Program-made: the position numbers and the translations under genes | The notes under the pieces: model-generated | Told to the model about the DNA's origin: nothing | The model's database searches: none | What the model saw: the letters and a program-made list of their open reading frames with translations, nothing else | Shown here: piece by piece, positions 44,865 to 54,536 of the stretch | Layout: every line of letters begins with the position of its first letter | Numbering within the stretch: position 1 is the first letter of the stretch | Origin: Pseudomonas baetica | GTDB lineage: Bacteria > Pseudomonadota > Gammaproteobacteria > Pseudomonadales > Pseudomonadaceae | DNA: 64,000 nucleotides | Direction: 5' to 3' | Assembly: GCF_002813455.1 (NCBI RefSeq) | Contig: NZ_PHHE01000001.1 | Span: 4,956,001 to 5,020,000, forward strand

Positions 44865-45593
44865 TTATCTTTGCACCGCCACCAACATCATCATCGGCCG
44901 CTCACGCTCTTCAGCCAGCGCCGGTTGCGCTGCCACTTCCGCATCGCTTGGCCCCCATTCGTTGACATGGCGAATGGTGAAGCCAGCGCCAATCAGTGAA
45001 TTGAGCAAAGTACCGAGAGTACGGTGCTGCTTGATCACACCCTCTGCCAGCCAATGGGTCACCCGCTCGCCCTCCCTCTGATAACTGTCCAGCGGCCAGC
45101 GCTTGCGACCGTCGCTGTCGATCAACCAGCCGGGATTGCTCGGCGCCATGAAGATCGGGTGTTCGATGGAAAACACAAAGTGCGAACCCGGTTTCAGCGC
45201 TGCGTAGAGGTGAGCAAACAACCCCGACAGATCCTTGATGTAGTGCAGCGCCAGCGAGCTGTAGGCCAGGTCGAAACTGCAGGCGGGCAAGTCGAGGTGT
45301 TCAAGATCGGCGCGTTCATAGCGGATGTTCGCCGCCGAGGTGGTTTCGCGTGCCCGTTCCAGCATCTTCTCTGAAACGTCCAGGGCCAGGACGCTCGCGG
45401 CGCCGTGTTCACTGGCCCAGCGGCTGAACCAGCCGTAACCGCAACCCAGATCCACCACGTGCAAGCCGTGCATGGAGGGCAGCAACGCCTTGAGCGCCGG
45501 CCATTCCGGCGCGGCATCGAGGCTGCCGATGGAGCGGTTCATCTGGCTGTAGCCCTGGAAGAATTCGGGATCGTCGTAGATGTTTTGAGTCAT
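44865..45593 (-). CDS. Class I SAM methyltransferase (UbiE/Methyltransf_11 type)
   Basis: A 242-residue methyltransferase. Motif I is HVVDLGCGYGWFSRWASEHG, followed by VLALDVSEKMLERAR, DLAYSSLALHYIKDL and LKPGSHFVFSIEHP. The N-terminus TQNIYDDPEFFQGYSQMNRS is typical of a widespread bacterial set of unknown small-molecule methyltransferases. It is convergent with tam. The acceptor is unknown. Confidence 0.85.
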   Translation of the reverse strand: MTQNIYDDPEFFQGYSQMNRSIGSLDAAPEWPALKALLPSMHGLHVVDLGCGYGWFSRWASEHGAASVLALDVSEKMLERARETTSAANIRYERADLEHLDLPACSFDLAYSSLALHYIKDLSGLFAHLYAALKPGSHFVFSIEHPIFMAPSNPGWLIDSDGRKRWPLDSYQREGERVTHWLAEGVIKQHRTLGTLLNSLIGAGFTIRHVNEWGPSDAEVAAQPALAEERERPMMMLVAVQR

Positions 45594-45844
45594 GGGCGAG
45601 TGCTCTTTTGAGTTCGGTCGTCAGCGGCAAAGTGGCCGCGATGGGGTTCCCTCGAAAGTGATGACGCGTATTCGTCGATGGCCGCGCAGGGGGAGGGTGG
45701 TGGTCGATGGGGAAATGCTAGCGGGTCGGGTGGAAAGTGAGAACCGGGGGAGTGTTGTGGATCTGTAATGTCGGACGATTCGCCAGTTTTTCTGGATATG
45801 TAAACGCCTTCTGCTGGACGTGTTTAAAGGCGTTCGATGTTACG

Positions 45845-46163
45845 TCCTGAAGCCTACAAATCCTTGCGTCGTTGCCTACCGCTACGCCAGAATCCGCCGG
45901 CTTGTGCGCTATGGGGGCGGTCGGTAACTTGGTTCGCGTCACTGATTTCCAGTGAACGGGTTTAGCAGCCCGCTTAGGTTTGACCAACGGTTGCACTAGC
46001 ATCTTCCAGTCGGGTATTTACCTGCGCTTGATGGTGGCTGTATGCATGGCATCTTCGGGTGCGCCGGGTTTTTGGTCTTCCTACCGGTCTGCTAACTTGC
46101 ATACAGCTGCCACCCTTTCGTATAGCAGCGGGATGGTGGCGGTTACCGATAGAGGAAGATTCC
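45845..46163 (+). promoter_or_regulatory. Long structured leader of the DUF6124 gene
   Basis: The 570 bases from 45,594 to 46,163 have no convincing gene. The 3' part is rich in complementary blocks: CGGGTTTAGCAGCCCG near 45,957 can form a local hairpin, and GGTGGCTGTATGCA near 46,033 is nearly complementary to TGCATACAGCTGCCACC near 46,097. From memory, similar leaders precede DUF6124-type genes at many Pseudomonas loci. It may be a conserved RNA element or promoter region. Confidence 0.5.
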
Positions 46164-46526
46164 ATGTTCAAAGTTACGCCCAACCCGCCAGACACCGATC
46201 CGGCATCCCCCTACGAATCGCCCGGTTCGAAGAAGTTCCACGAAGCCGCTGAACGCGCCCTCGACCACTACCTCAGCCCCGCCGCCCAAATAATGGGCTC
46301 GACTAACGAACCCGAACCGATGTTCCTCGCCAACCCGAAATACGACACCGAGTCCCTGCTGGCCAACGCCAGCGAAACCCTCGGCTCCGCCACCACCATG
46401 CTCAACAACTTCGCCGCGCTGCTCGACACCTCGCACCGCAAGACCGCACTCGGCATTGCGCAGATTGTGATGTTGAGTGAGTTGGCGGTGAATAAGGCGC
46501 TGGATAACGTGGTGCCGGCGGCTTAA
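46164..46526 (+). CDS. DUF6124-family small protein
   Basis: A 120-residue soluble protein: MFKVTPNPPDTDPASPYESP at the start, HEAAERALDHYLSP in the middle and KTALGIAQIVMLSELAVNKAL near the end. These are the features of the Pseudomonas DUF6124 family, often annotated with a DUF3077 label. It is predicted to be helical with no membrane or export signal. AGAGGAAGA lies before the ATG. Function unknown; multiple copies per genome are usual. Confidence 0.8.
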   Translation: MFKVTPNPPDTDPASPYESPGSKKFHEAAERALDHYLSPAAQIMGSTNEPEPMFLANPKYDTESLLANASETLGSATTMLNNFAALLDTSHRKTALGIAQIVMLSELAVNKALDNVVPAA

Positions 46527-46543
46527 CCACAACGTTGAAAGCC

Positions 46544-46575
46544 AAAGAAACCGGCCAATTAGAGCCGGTTTCTCG
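46544..46575. terminator. Terminator-like hairpin between the DUF6124 gene and hipA
   Basis: AGAAACCGGC pairs with GCCGGTTTCT around CAATTAGA. It lies between convergent genes. The T run is short. Confidence 0.6.
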
Positions 46576-46597
46576 AAGCTGCTGACTGGCTGCAACT

Positions 46598-47857
46598 TCA
46601 AACAAGTAGCGCGATGTTTTGGTCGATTCGATGTTGAATGGTGCTTAGGGTTTCTCGGGTGATCACCCCCGGATACGAGCTTTCGGCGATGGCTGAAAAT
46701 CGGCTTGCCACCTCGCAGAATCGGTCAATGATGTCTGCGGCATTTGCCGCTGCCACCTCAGCTTCCACTGCAAGGTTGAGCAGGTTTTCTCGTCCAATTT
46801 CCAATGCTTCGCCCATCACGTCCATCTGATGATAACCACCGGGCCCCTCGCAGAAGGTCACGTCGTAGGCGGGCGCTAATTTCCAATCTCCGCCAGGCGA
46901 CATGATGTACGCAAAGTTCTTCGGATGGTCGTCTCGGTTGTTGAACGCGACATTGAAGACGATTCGCTCAAACGCGCTCGCTTTCTCTCGGACGTCGTTG
47001 GTGCACTTTTGAGTCGCCCGCAAGAAGTTGACGTAATCCAAAGAGCCTGGGGATCTGAAATCTGCACCGGTAAAGGCTGCGAGACTTTGCATTGGCACCC
47101 GCAGATTGTTTTGTCGATCAAAGCGTTTAGTGGCGAAAGCGGCCATTCCCTCGGACAGGCTGAAATAACGAGTGTCGGGCGTCTGGATACCGCACAAGCG
47201 TAGGCACGCGGCATAAACCATTTCGATGGCACACACCTCGGGATGTTCTTGCTGAGCAGGAAACTTCACCAGCCAGGCTTCGAAACCAGGCGTGGCTGCC
47301 GTGGTAAAGGTATCGTTTTCTGGATCGCGATAGACCAGCGCTTTTGGCCGGGCCCCCTGGGGAGAGCCTCCCACCAGTAGCAGCTTCTGAAGAAGCTCTC
47401 CACCTTCACCTTTGAGCACTTCCTGTACTTCGGCCGCGAGCAGTTCGATGGGAACATGCATTTGCGGTTCCAGTGCCTCGTGTGCAACAGGTTCGAACGA
47501 CATGGCGCCCATGGCATTGTTGCCAATGTAGGCCAGACGCTCCAAAGGACCAACGCGTGCGGGGTTAATGCCGCGCCGTTTGAACAATCGGTCCATCAGC
47601 AACAGGCCCCAGCCGTCGGGCAGGGAGTCATAAACCGGTCCGGGCAGTCCCATCTGATGTGACGGGAAATCCCTGCTCAATTTGGCCCCCTGTAAAGGAA
47701 GCCTCAAAGAGGAGAGTTCCAGCCCTCTTTTTTTCGCCTCGTTGCTGAACTCAAACACAATCAGCGGGCGACCGGTCAGGGCTTTCGTGGAAGCAAGCGT
47801 GCCCCACCGCCAACGTTCACCCCAGCCCTCGTAGTAGACGTCAACTTGCTCAAGCAT
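46598..47857 (-). CDS. hipA: HipA-type serine/threonine kinase toxin
   Basis: A 419-residue HipA-family kinase; the E. coli protein phosphorylates glutamyl-tRNA synthetase and causes persistence. The N-terminal HipA_N part (VYYEGWGERWRWGTLASTKA) is followed by the lid and kinase core: GGSPQGARPKALV, AWLVKFPAQQEHPEVCAIE, catalytic NNRDDHPKNFAYI and the metal site LAPAYDVTFCEG. The start at ATG 47,857 overlaps hipB by 8 bases; the opening to 48,025 is rejected. All key residues appear present. Confidence 0.9.
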   Translation of the reverse strand: MLEQVDVYYEGWGERWRWGTLASTKALTGRPLIVFEFSNEAKKRGLELSSLRLPLQGAKLSRDFPSHQMGLPGPVYDSLPDGWGLLLMDRLFKRRGINPARVGPLERLAYIGNNAMGAMSFEPVAHEALEPQMHVPIELLAAEVQEVLKGEGGELLQKLLLVGGSPQGARPKALVYRDPENDTFTTAATPGFEAWLVKFPAQQEHPEVCAIEMVYAACLRLCGIQTPDTRYFSLSEGMAAFATKRFDRQNNLRVPMQSLAAFTGADFRSPGSLDYVNFLRATQKCTNDVREKASAFERIVFNVAFNNRDDHPKNFAYIMSPGGDWKLAPAYDVTFCEGPGGYHQMDVMGEALEIGRENLLNLAVEAEVAAANAADIIDRFCEVASRFSAIAESSYPGVITRETLSTIQHRIDQNIALLV

Positions 47858-48167
47858 TGTCGGCTTTCCTTTTGATGCGATGACGCTTGGCAGTGTTTTC
47901 GTAGCGAATGAGGTCGTCCAGGGTTTCAAGTTTAGGCAAAAACAAATCTTCGAGTTCCTTGCCGCGTCCAAGAACCATGGCGACTCGCACCAGATTGTCG
48001 AAACCCACATTACGCCCGGCTTCAAGGTTTGACACCGTGTTCGTCCCGATACCGGCTCGTGCCGCTACGTCCGCCTGTGTCATCTCCAGAGCCAATCGTT
48101 CTGTGCGCAAGCGTTGGCAAATCCGTTTGACGATCTCGCTTGCGGTGCTGAGGTTTAAATCCAACAT
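47850..48167 (-). CDS. hipB: HipB-type XRE antitoxin
   Basis: A 105-residue helix-turn-helix protein (MTQADVAARAGIGTNTVSNLE, read in parts) with a basic tail RHRIKRKADNA. It precedes and overlaps hipA, the usual antitoxin-first order, and would repress the operon. The 183 bases upstream (48,168-48,350) hold no gene; the AT-rich stretch there fits a promoter. Confidence 0.88.
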   Translation of the reverse strand: MLDLNLSTASEIVKRICQRLRTERLALEMTQADVAARAGIGTNTVSNLEAGRNVGFDNLVRVAMVLGRGKELEDLFLPKLETLDDLIRYENTAKRHRIKRKADNA

Positions 48168-48350
48168 GTCGTATGTACCGTAGGCGTAAGTGCTATGACA
48201 CTCGGAATTCTGAGTTTACTGAAATTCAGGCTTGGTTGTCACTACACAATATACTGTGGGTTAAGCACTAAAATCCTATTTAAATCACATAAAAATGGAG
48301 TTAGTCCTGCTTGGGTAGGGTTAGGTCAGCGCATATTGAAGCGACAAAAT

Positions 48351-48758
48351 TCAACCCTGCTGTAAAACTTTCAAAGCCGCGGAAGCCAGAAACCCCGAAC
48401 GACTTTTCTCTTCCGGGTGATGCAACACGTATTCATCAATGCGATTAATCAAATGCCCCGGCAGGGTGATGTTGAGTTTCTGGGCTTTGCCCAAATACTT
48501 CACGACATCAATATCCACCACTGCCCACGCGCATCCCGCGTACTTTGGATTGGCCACGTTCACGCCAAGTTTGCTGGCAGCCGGGATCGGCGCACCGTCC
48601 TCAGCCAAAATCTCGAAATGCCCCTCAATGGCTTCACGAGCCATGGCGACGGCATCATCCAGATCCTCGCCTGCCGAAAAACAGCCGGGAATGTCCGGCA
48701 CTTCCACGCCCCAGGCCTGTTCCTCATCACCTATTGAAATCGCAATCGGGTAGAGCAT
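48351..48758 (-). CDS. hicB: HicB-family antitoxin
   Basis: A 135-residue HicB protein. The partial RNase H-like fold is shown by WGVEVPDIPGCFSAGEDLDD and AVAMAREAIEGHFEILAEDG; the C-terminal ribbon-helix-helix is KLNITLPGHLINRIDEYVLH. The start is ATG 48,758. Its cognate hicA lies just upstream but is truncated, so this antitoxin is orphaned. Confidence 0.9.
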   Translation of the reverse strand: MLYPIAISIGDEEQAWGVEVPDIPGCFSAGEDLDDAVAMAREAIEGHFEILAEDGAPIPAASKLGVNVANPKYAGCAWAVVDIDVVKYLGKAQKLNITLPGHLINRIDEYVLHHPEEKSRSGFLASAALKVLQQG

Positions 48759-48793
48759 GTTCGTTTCCTCTATGGCGCCGCTGACTGAGCAAG

Positions 48794-48883
48794 TCAAAGC
48801 AGCGCCTGTTGCAAAATACTGATGGCCGTTTTCTTCAGCAGATCTTTCTTCGGATGCGGCACCGTGACCATGAACGAGCCCCA
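48794..48883 (-). pseudogene. hicA: hicA toxin fragment cut by an insertion sequence
   Basis: The last 29 codons of a HicA mRNA interferase remain: GSFMVTVPHPKKDLLKKTAI then SILQQALL. The PHPKKDL motif and ISILQQA end are diagnostic. The frame then enters the IS3-family left end at about 48,884, and the N-terminal part with the catalytic histidine is missing. The fragment stops 36 bases before hicB. Confidence 0.85.
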
Positions 48884-48934
48884 TGAAAGACAGGACACCG
48901 TTTCCCCCTTACGATAAGGGATAGGCAAACGGTT

Positions 48935-49327
48935 ATGTTTATGACTAACAGCAACGATAAGAGTGGGGAGCTTTTGGGCCAGGAGCGGCGGCGCCGCTGG
49001 AGCCCAGAGCAAAAGCTGGCCATGGTTCGAGAGAGCCTTGAGCCTGGGCAAAGCGTTTCGGTGGTCGCTCGGCGCAACGGCATCAATGCCAACCAGTTAT
49101 TCCTGTGGCGCAAGCTGTATCAAGACGGCAGCCTGTCGGCGGTCAGTGCTGGCGAAGCCGTGGTACCGGCCTCAGAGCTGAGCGATGCGCTCAAGCAGAT
49201 CCGTGAACTGCAACGGATGCTGGGCAAGAAAACGATGGAAGCGGAAATCCTAAAAGAAGCCGTGGAGATCGCCCGGTCGCGAAAATGGATTGCGCACTCA
49301 CCCTTGTTGCCGGGGGACGACCAGTGA
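48935..49327 (+). CDS. IS2-group transposase OrfA
   Basis: A 130-residue helix-turn-helix protein. [20 protein letters not shown], the [20 protein letters not shown] segment and the leucine-zipper-like [20 protein letters not shown] match IS2 InsC. It overlaps orfB in the -1 frame, so a fused OrfAB could arise by frameshifting; no clear slippery A6G sequence was spotted. Confidence 0.9.
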   Translation: MFMTNSNDKSGELLGQERRRRWSPEQKLAMVRESLEPGQSVSVVARRNGINANQLFLWRKLYQDGSLSAVSAGEAVVPASELSDALKQIRELQRMLGKKTMEAEILKEAVEIARSRKWIAHSPLLPGDDQ

Positions 49328-50160
49328 AACTGGTCAGCGAATGTCTCGGTGTGGCGCGCTCGCAATTAACGGTTCGAATCAAGCAATCGGTATCGCCCAA
49401 GACACGGCGAAGCAGGCCTGTGAACGACGCTGAGTTGGTGGCCGAAATCCAGCAACAGGTCAGCGAGCTGCCCAGCTATGGCTACCATCGAGTCTGGGGA
49501 TTGCTGCGTCGCGCCCGTGAAACCCAGCTGCTACCTGCGATCAACGTGAAGCGAGTTTACCGGGTGATGCGTGATCACAACCTGCTGCTTGAGCGCCGGA
49601 TCAAACAACCCGGCGTGCCGCGTCGGCACGAAAGCCGTATTGCGGTGCAAACCAGCGATACGCGTTGGTGCTCGGACGGCTTTGAGTTCCGTTGTGAGGA
49701 CGGCGCTAAACTGAGCGTGACCTTCGCCCTGGACTGCTGTGATCGCGAAGCCATCGGCTGGGTCGCGAGCCCGACCGGGTACAGCGGCGATGATATCCGC
49801 GACTTGATGCTGGAAAGTGTGGAGAAGCGCTTCGGTGATCAACTGCCTGCAACACCGGTGCAGTGGCTCAGCGATAACGGTTCGGCCTACACCGCCGAAC
49901 AGACGCGCCTGTTTGCTCGGCAGATCGGCTTGCAGCCGGTGACCACACCAGTGCGTAGCCCGCAGAGTAATGGCATGGCCGAGAGCTTCGTGAAGACGAT
50001 CAAGCGTGACTACGTGGCGCACATGCCCAAACCGGATCGAGAAACGGCGTTGCGTAACCTGGCAATTGCCTTCGAACACTACAACGAGCAGCATCCGCAC
50101 AGCGCCTTGAACTATCGCTCACCGAGGGAGTTCAGGCGCTTGGCAGTGGCATCAATTTAA
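49285..50160 (+). CDS. IS2-group transposase OrfB (DDE integrase domain)
   Basis: A 291-residue DDE transposase like IS2 InsD. The HTH_21 region [18 protein letters not shown] is followed by the catalytic residues: Asp in [10 protein letters not shown], Asp in [10 protein letters not shown] and Glu in [17 protein letters not shown]. The terminal [16 protein letters not shown] is typical. The frame is intact, so the element may be functional. Confidence 0.92.
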   Translation: MDCALTLVAGGRPVKLVSECLGVARSQLTVRIKQSVSPKTRRSRPVNDAELVAEIQQQVSELPSYGYHRVWGLLRRARETQLLPAINVKRVYRVMRDHNLLLERRIKQPGVPRRHESRIAVQTSDTRWCSDGFEFRCEDGAKLSVTFALDCCDREAIGWVASPTGYSGDDIRDLMLESVEKRFGDQLPATPVQWLSDNGSAYTAEQTRLFARQIGLQPVTTPVRSPQSNGMAESFVKTIKRDYVAHMPKPDRETALRNLAIAFEHYNEQHPHSALNYRSPREFRRLAVASI

Positions 50161-50185
50161 CGGGGAGTTGGTGTCCGGTTTTGTA

Positions 50186-51100
50186 GGGGCAAGTCCAGGT
50201 TGTTCCCTTGGAGGCCATACCTTTCAGTACTAAGCCAGGTTTAGCCTTCTTCTTTTGAAGCAACTTATTCGCGAGAATAGCTACCTCAGGGCCAAATCGG
50301 AAACTTTGCGATAGCGAGCACCGCCTCCCATCCATGTTTCTCAAAGCGTCGACAGCCCCCCTGAATGCGTAGATCTGTTGTGCAGAATCTCCGACAGCGA
50401 TCAGATTATTTGCATGCTCCAAGCACCCCAGCATGACCGCCGAGCTGTCTTGAGCCTCGTCGACAAGGACCGAGTCATATTCGTTCATACCTGGAGCACC
50501 CAAGAGGTGCCATGTTTTAAGATAAGCATCATGGCTGACCGGGATGCTGCCTTTGCTAAGAGGGGAGACCAGCTGGAACAACTGCTGAGTATCCTCTATG
50601 GCCTGCTCCACGCTAATGGCATCGTGCAGCAGCCACTGGGCTATGTGATCGAGGCATATGTTGTTGTCAGCTGATGCGCAGAAACGCTCCATTGATGTGA
50701 GCAGCGCTCTGGCATATGCAAACTTATCAGGAACTCCTGCACGACCATCTAGAGCAAGTGCATCGATGATGTGCTTGCTGTAAACGGATCCCGTTTTTCG
50801 ATGTGCCAAGGCTTTAGAAAGTGCGCGATAGGCAGCACTATGAACGGTTCGAACCTCTACGCCGCTAGAGAATGCTTCTCTTCCTGCGACAGCCAAAGCG
50901 GAGTTGTACGCGAGGTACAATTGTTTAGCGTGCCCTGTTTCGAACAGCGCGGATGAGATTGACTGCAGAGTAGTGGTCTTTCCGCATCCTGCACCAGCCT
51001 CGATGACCAATGGCTTAGAGGAGTTCGCCGCTTCCAGAGCAGAATTCACACAGTGGATGGGGTTTGGGGAGCAATGGAACCAAAAACCAACGTAAGCCAT
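50186..51100 (-). pseudogene. Superfamily I (UvrD-like) helicase, C-terminally truncated
   Basis: About 305 residues remain. Walker A is IEAGAGCGKTTTLQSIS, Walker B is YDSVLVDEAQDSSAVML, then motif III AVGDSAQQIYAFRGAVDALR and motif IV-like LSQSFRFGPEVAILAN. The frame enters the IS3-element right end after GTTWTCPYK, losing the second RecA domain (motifs V-VI), so activity is unlikely. The N-terminus at ATG 51,100 (MAYVGFWFHCSPNP) also lacks a good ribosome site and abuts an unrelated xdhC remnant. Confidence 0.8.
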
Positions 51101-51111
51101 TTCTGGTTCGT

Positions 51112-51616
51112 GAACGGCAGCCGCTGGTGCGCATGGCCAGCTGCTGGGCTGGCATGTGACGGTCATCGATGGGCGCTCGCACTTCGCCCGTCCGGAACGC
51201 TTTCCCGAGGCGGATGCGGTGCTGGTCGGCGATATTGGCCAGCCCTGATCGAGCAGGCCGCCGTGGCGGTGATGACCCACAGCCTGAGCCAGGACGGCCA
51301 CTGGCTCCAGGGCGTGCTGCAAGGCAACCCGGGTTATGTCGGCCAGTTGGGCCCGCGCGATCGCACCGAGCGCCTGCTGGCGGCGATCCATCAACAGGCC
51401 GGGGCATTGCCCGGGCTGGACCGGCTGCATTACCCCATGGGCCTGGACCTGGGCGGCGACACGCCCCACAGCGTGGCGATGTCGGTCTTGGCGGAAATCA
51501 GCGCGTTCGTCAACGGCCGGGCCGGGGGTAGCCTGCGGCTGAGGACCTCGGGGATTCACCAGGCCCTCGAAGCAATCATGGACGACTCGCCGGCAGTCGT
51601 TGCCGGACATAGGTGA
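51112..51616 (+). pseudogene. XdhC-like accessory protein remnant
   Basis: Three frame-shifted pieces together give an XdhC/CoxF-type C-terminal half: RQPLVRMA, then QLLGWHVTVIDGRSHFARPE and RFPEADAVLVGDIGQP, then LIEQAAVAVMTHSLSQDGHW and NPGYVGQLGPRDRTERLLAA. XdhC inserts the sulfurated molybdenum cofactor into xanthine dehydrogenase-type enzymes. One frameshift lies near 51,145 and one near 51,247; the 5' half is absent and no oxidase gene is near. It is a relic. Confidence 0.8.
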
Positions 51617-51649
51617 CGATTGTTCCGGGCAGGACTGATGGCCCGGCGC

Positions 51650-52303
51650 CTACAGCTGGCGAATGACCCGGGCGACGTCGTCGGCAAGGATCCGGTAGAG
51701 CGCCGGGGAGGGGTGGAAGCCATCCCCTGCCATCAGCCCGGGGCGGCCAGCAGGCGGTTGAAGCGCCGCGCCCTGAGGCCCAGGTACCAGCGCAGCGGCT
51801 GCGGCAACGCGGGAAACAGCTGCATGGGCGGAACGGGCAGGAAGAGTATATGCCGGGCCTCGAACTTGCCCTGCAACAGCTCGACCAAGCGCGAGATTCG
51901 CGCCTGCCATCCGCCCGCGGCGACAGTGCCCGTGACATCGTTGACGCCAATGGACACCAGCGCCACATCGAAGCGTTCCACCGGGCCGCCCTCGAGCAAC
52001 CGGGACAGCTGTTGCGCATCCAGCCCGGATTGGGCCCAGAGCCGCCAGGAAAGCTGAAAGTCGCCCATCAGCTCGCTGACCAGCCGGCCCGCGATGGCCT
52101 CGTTGGGTGGGCGCGCCGACCCCGGCCGCCGCAGAGTCGCCGAGGATCAACAGGCGCAGGGTCGGCGCGCTGGCGTCAGCGTGCCCGTGCTGGCCCTGGC
52201 GGGGCCCCTCGGCCTCCGGCAACCGGGGGGTGACCCAGCGAGTATAGAGCCCCTGGACGAGCAACAGCGGGCCGAGGGCGAGGGTGGCGAACATTTCAGT
52301 CAT
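51650..52303 (-). pseudogene. GDSL/SGNH hydrolase, frameshifted
   Basis: The N-terminus from ATG 52,303 (MTEMFATLALGPLLLVQGLY) gives one membrane segment. Block I is RLLILGDSAAAGVG; block III VSIGVNDVTGTV lies in another frame; block V DGFHPSPALYRIL returns to the first frame. A frameshift lies near 52,110, and a second shift, probably with loss of internal sequence, near 51,735. It is the last gene of a minus-strand run with a SelO-like gene, a DegT-like gene and a repeat peptide gene. Confidence 0.78.
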
Positions 52304-52382
52304 GGGCGGCAACACTCGCGATTCAGGTGGAACCACAGGATCTTGCCAACCGGTGAATTCGGCAACCGATATCGGTTGGCGG

Positions 52383-53546
52383 CTAACCGTGCCCGGCACT
52401 CCGGGCGTGCCCGCTCAAGGGGCGGCGCAACGGCCGGCAGGCTTTTTCCAGGGTGGCACGCAAGGCCTGGCACAGGCGATCCGGTTCGGTGCCCTGGCGA
52501 AAGCCGCCGACCCGCCGTTCGAGTTCGGCGAAACAGCGCCCCTCGGCGGTCCTTGCCAGGCTCAGGTCGGGGTCGGGCTGCACGTAGCGCGGATCGCCTG
52601 GCGCCAGGTAGAGGCCGTTGAGGTTCTGGTAGTCGGCGTCGATCCAGGCGTACAGGTGATGGTCGAAACGCTCGGCAAAGCGATAACGGCCGAAGTCCAT
52701 GACCTTCAGGCGCAGCGGCGCGACGCTGGTGGCCCCGGCCAATTGCACATTGACCCCGTCGATCAGTAGCGGCGCGCCCTGGTGGTCCGCCAGCAGGCGC
52801 TCTAACATCCGTGCGACTTCCTGGCTGACCGCCAGCGCTTCGCCGTCGCGCCGCACCTGCAACGCTCCGGCCTCGCGGCTGACCTGGAAACGCACTGCGC
52901 CACAACTGCTGGCCGTCAGGCCATAACGCCGCAGCAACAGCTCGGCCTGCAGCAGGGCATCGAAGCCGAGGTCGATCAAGGCATAGGCCGGCAGCGGCGT
53001 GATCGCGCCGCCGGCGTGGGCCATGGCGGCGAATACCAGATGCTCCATCAGCACTTCATGCACCGCTTCGGCCAGGGTCAGCAAACCGTTGGAGTAGGGC
53101 AGCACCGGGGCTTCGTCCGGCGGCACGCCGATGCCCTTGATGTCGAACAGCACCTGTTCGCTTTCCAGCGCGCACAGCACCGCGGCGCGGCCATAGCGCG
53201 GCGGGCGCCAGGCTGCTACCCGGCGGCCGTCGAGGACGATCGGGGTGTTGATGCCTTGTGCCGCCGCCTGGCTGGTGGAGATAAAGGCGGCGTTGCGCAG
53301 CAGCCAGCGGTCGATCGCGGCCTGCTCGTCGGTGCCGTGTGGCGTCCCCCAGAGGGCGCGGAAGTCGGCGCGGATCGCCCTATAGTTGGCGAACAGCACC
53401 CGGGCGCCGGCCACCCCCAGCAGCTGTTCTTCGGCCAGGATCTGGCCGCAGCCGGCGTAGTCCGCCAGTTACCTTACCCGCGGGCCGGCCGCGAAGGGCA
53501 GGTCCAGGTCATGGTTCGGTTCATCCAGCGGGTCGAGACGTTTCAT
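52383..53546 (-). pseudogene. SelO-like protein with an early in-frame stop
   Basis: From ATG 53,546, which overlaps the DegT-like stop as TGATG, the frame gives MKRLDPLDEPNHDLDLPFAA, then a TAA at 53,469-53,471, then continues LADYAGCGQILAEEQLLG without further breaks to 52,383. Pieces resemble the SelO pseudokinase/AMPylase fold: LFDIKGIGVPPDEAPVLPYS versus the KG(A/S)G block, and VMDFGRYRFAERFD versus DxGPxGF. Similarity is weak, so the family is tentative. A GTG at 53,414 could restart a shorter protein. Confidence 0.5.
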
Positions 53547-54536
53547 CAGTGGCCTCCGGCCCAGGCGGCGAGGCGCCGTGGGTGGTCGAGAGCGGCGAGC
53601 GGGTCCAGCAGAATCCAGCTGTGGTGCAGGTCCTGGGGCGGTTCCGGCCCCTGGGCCACCTCGCCACGGCGCCCGAGCATGGGCAACTCCCGCAGCGCGT
53701 CGCGGGCCGGGGCACAGATCCCCAGGGCCTCGGCATGGGGGCTGCAGCGCAGCCGTTCGAACAGCGACCGCTCGCGGGTGCGGACCGGCACGAATTGCCA
53801 GATCGGCGCCAATGCGCCTTCGACGGCCCAGGGTTCCAGGCCGTAATCGCGCAACCGCGCCAGCAGCTCCGGCACCTGTTGCCTGAGCCTGTGGGTACGC
53901 GCCTGGGCCGCGGCGACGGCGGTTATCAGCGCCGGCAGGGCATGGATCGACAAGGGCGGGCTCGACGCCGGCCGTGGCCGCGAACGCTGGCCCGGCGACC
54001 AGACATCGATCTCCATCCACCGGGCTATCGCCGAACAGCGCGCCACCGCCGATATCCAGGGGGTTGCCCTGGCCCATGGACGTGACCACCAGCGAAGCTC
54101 CGGAGCGGACCAGATCCCAGGCGCCGGCACTGTCTTCGATGATCGGCAGGCGCTCGCCCACTAGATGGCGCAAGGCCTGGATATCGCAGGGCAGGCCGTA
54201 CTGATGGACCCCGATCACCGCGTCCAGGCCATTGATATGGGGCGCCAGGGCGGCAGGGCTGAGCAGCAGCGAGGCGGCGTTTTCGATAATCACCGGCACC
54301 GCGTCGGCATTGAGCACGGCCGCCACCACTTGATGGCAGGTGGCGGCCGGAACCGCGACCCGCCAACCCGCGGCGACGCCCGATTGACGCAGCGCCAGTT
54401 CCAGCGCCGCCGTGCCGGAGCCCAGCAGGGCGCCGTGGCGACGCCCATAGAACTGCGCGAGCCAGGAGGAGCACGGCAGCCGGTCGTTTTCCCGTGCCCG
54501 CCACTGGCCATCGGCGGGAAGCGCGACTACTTGCAC
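53546..54536 (-). pseudogene. DegT/DnrJ/EryC1-type PLP-fold protein, frameshifted, catalytic Lys absent
   Basis: From GTG 54,536 the first frame has the family fold: YGRRHGALLGSGTAALELAL, AATCHQVVAAVLNADAVPVI, LPIIEDSAGAWD and VTSMGQGNPLDIGGGALFGD. The usual Schiff-base lysine in this last segment is Asn. A frameshift near 54,017 moves the rest to a second frame (IHALPALITAVAAAQARTHR to the stop at 53,546). The start overlaps the peptide gene's stop by 10 bases and the stop overlaps the SelO-like start, so these were one operon. Confidence 0.7.

Larger units (their letters stand above)
48884..50185 (+). mobile_element. IS3-family element, IS2 group
   Basis: Ends are imperfect inverted repeats sharing GGACACC: CAGGACACCGTTTCCCC at the left and GGGGAGTTGGTGTCCGG at the right. 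The interior holds the orfA/orfB pair in different frames, as in IS2. No direct repeat of the flanking bases was found: hicA lies on one side and a helicase on the other. This suggests the element took part in a recombination rather than a simple insertion. The exact ends are uncertain by a few bases. Confidence 0.85.

Noticed and set aside
52383..52905. A 201-residue minus-strand opening (52,300-52,905)
   Set aside because: It overlaps the SelO-like frame out of register, is Arg/Pro-rich, and carries no motif.
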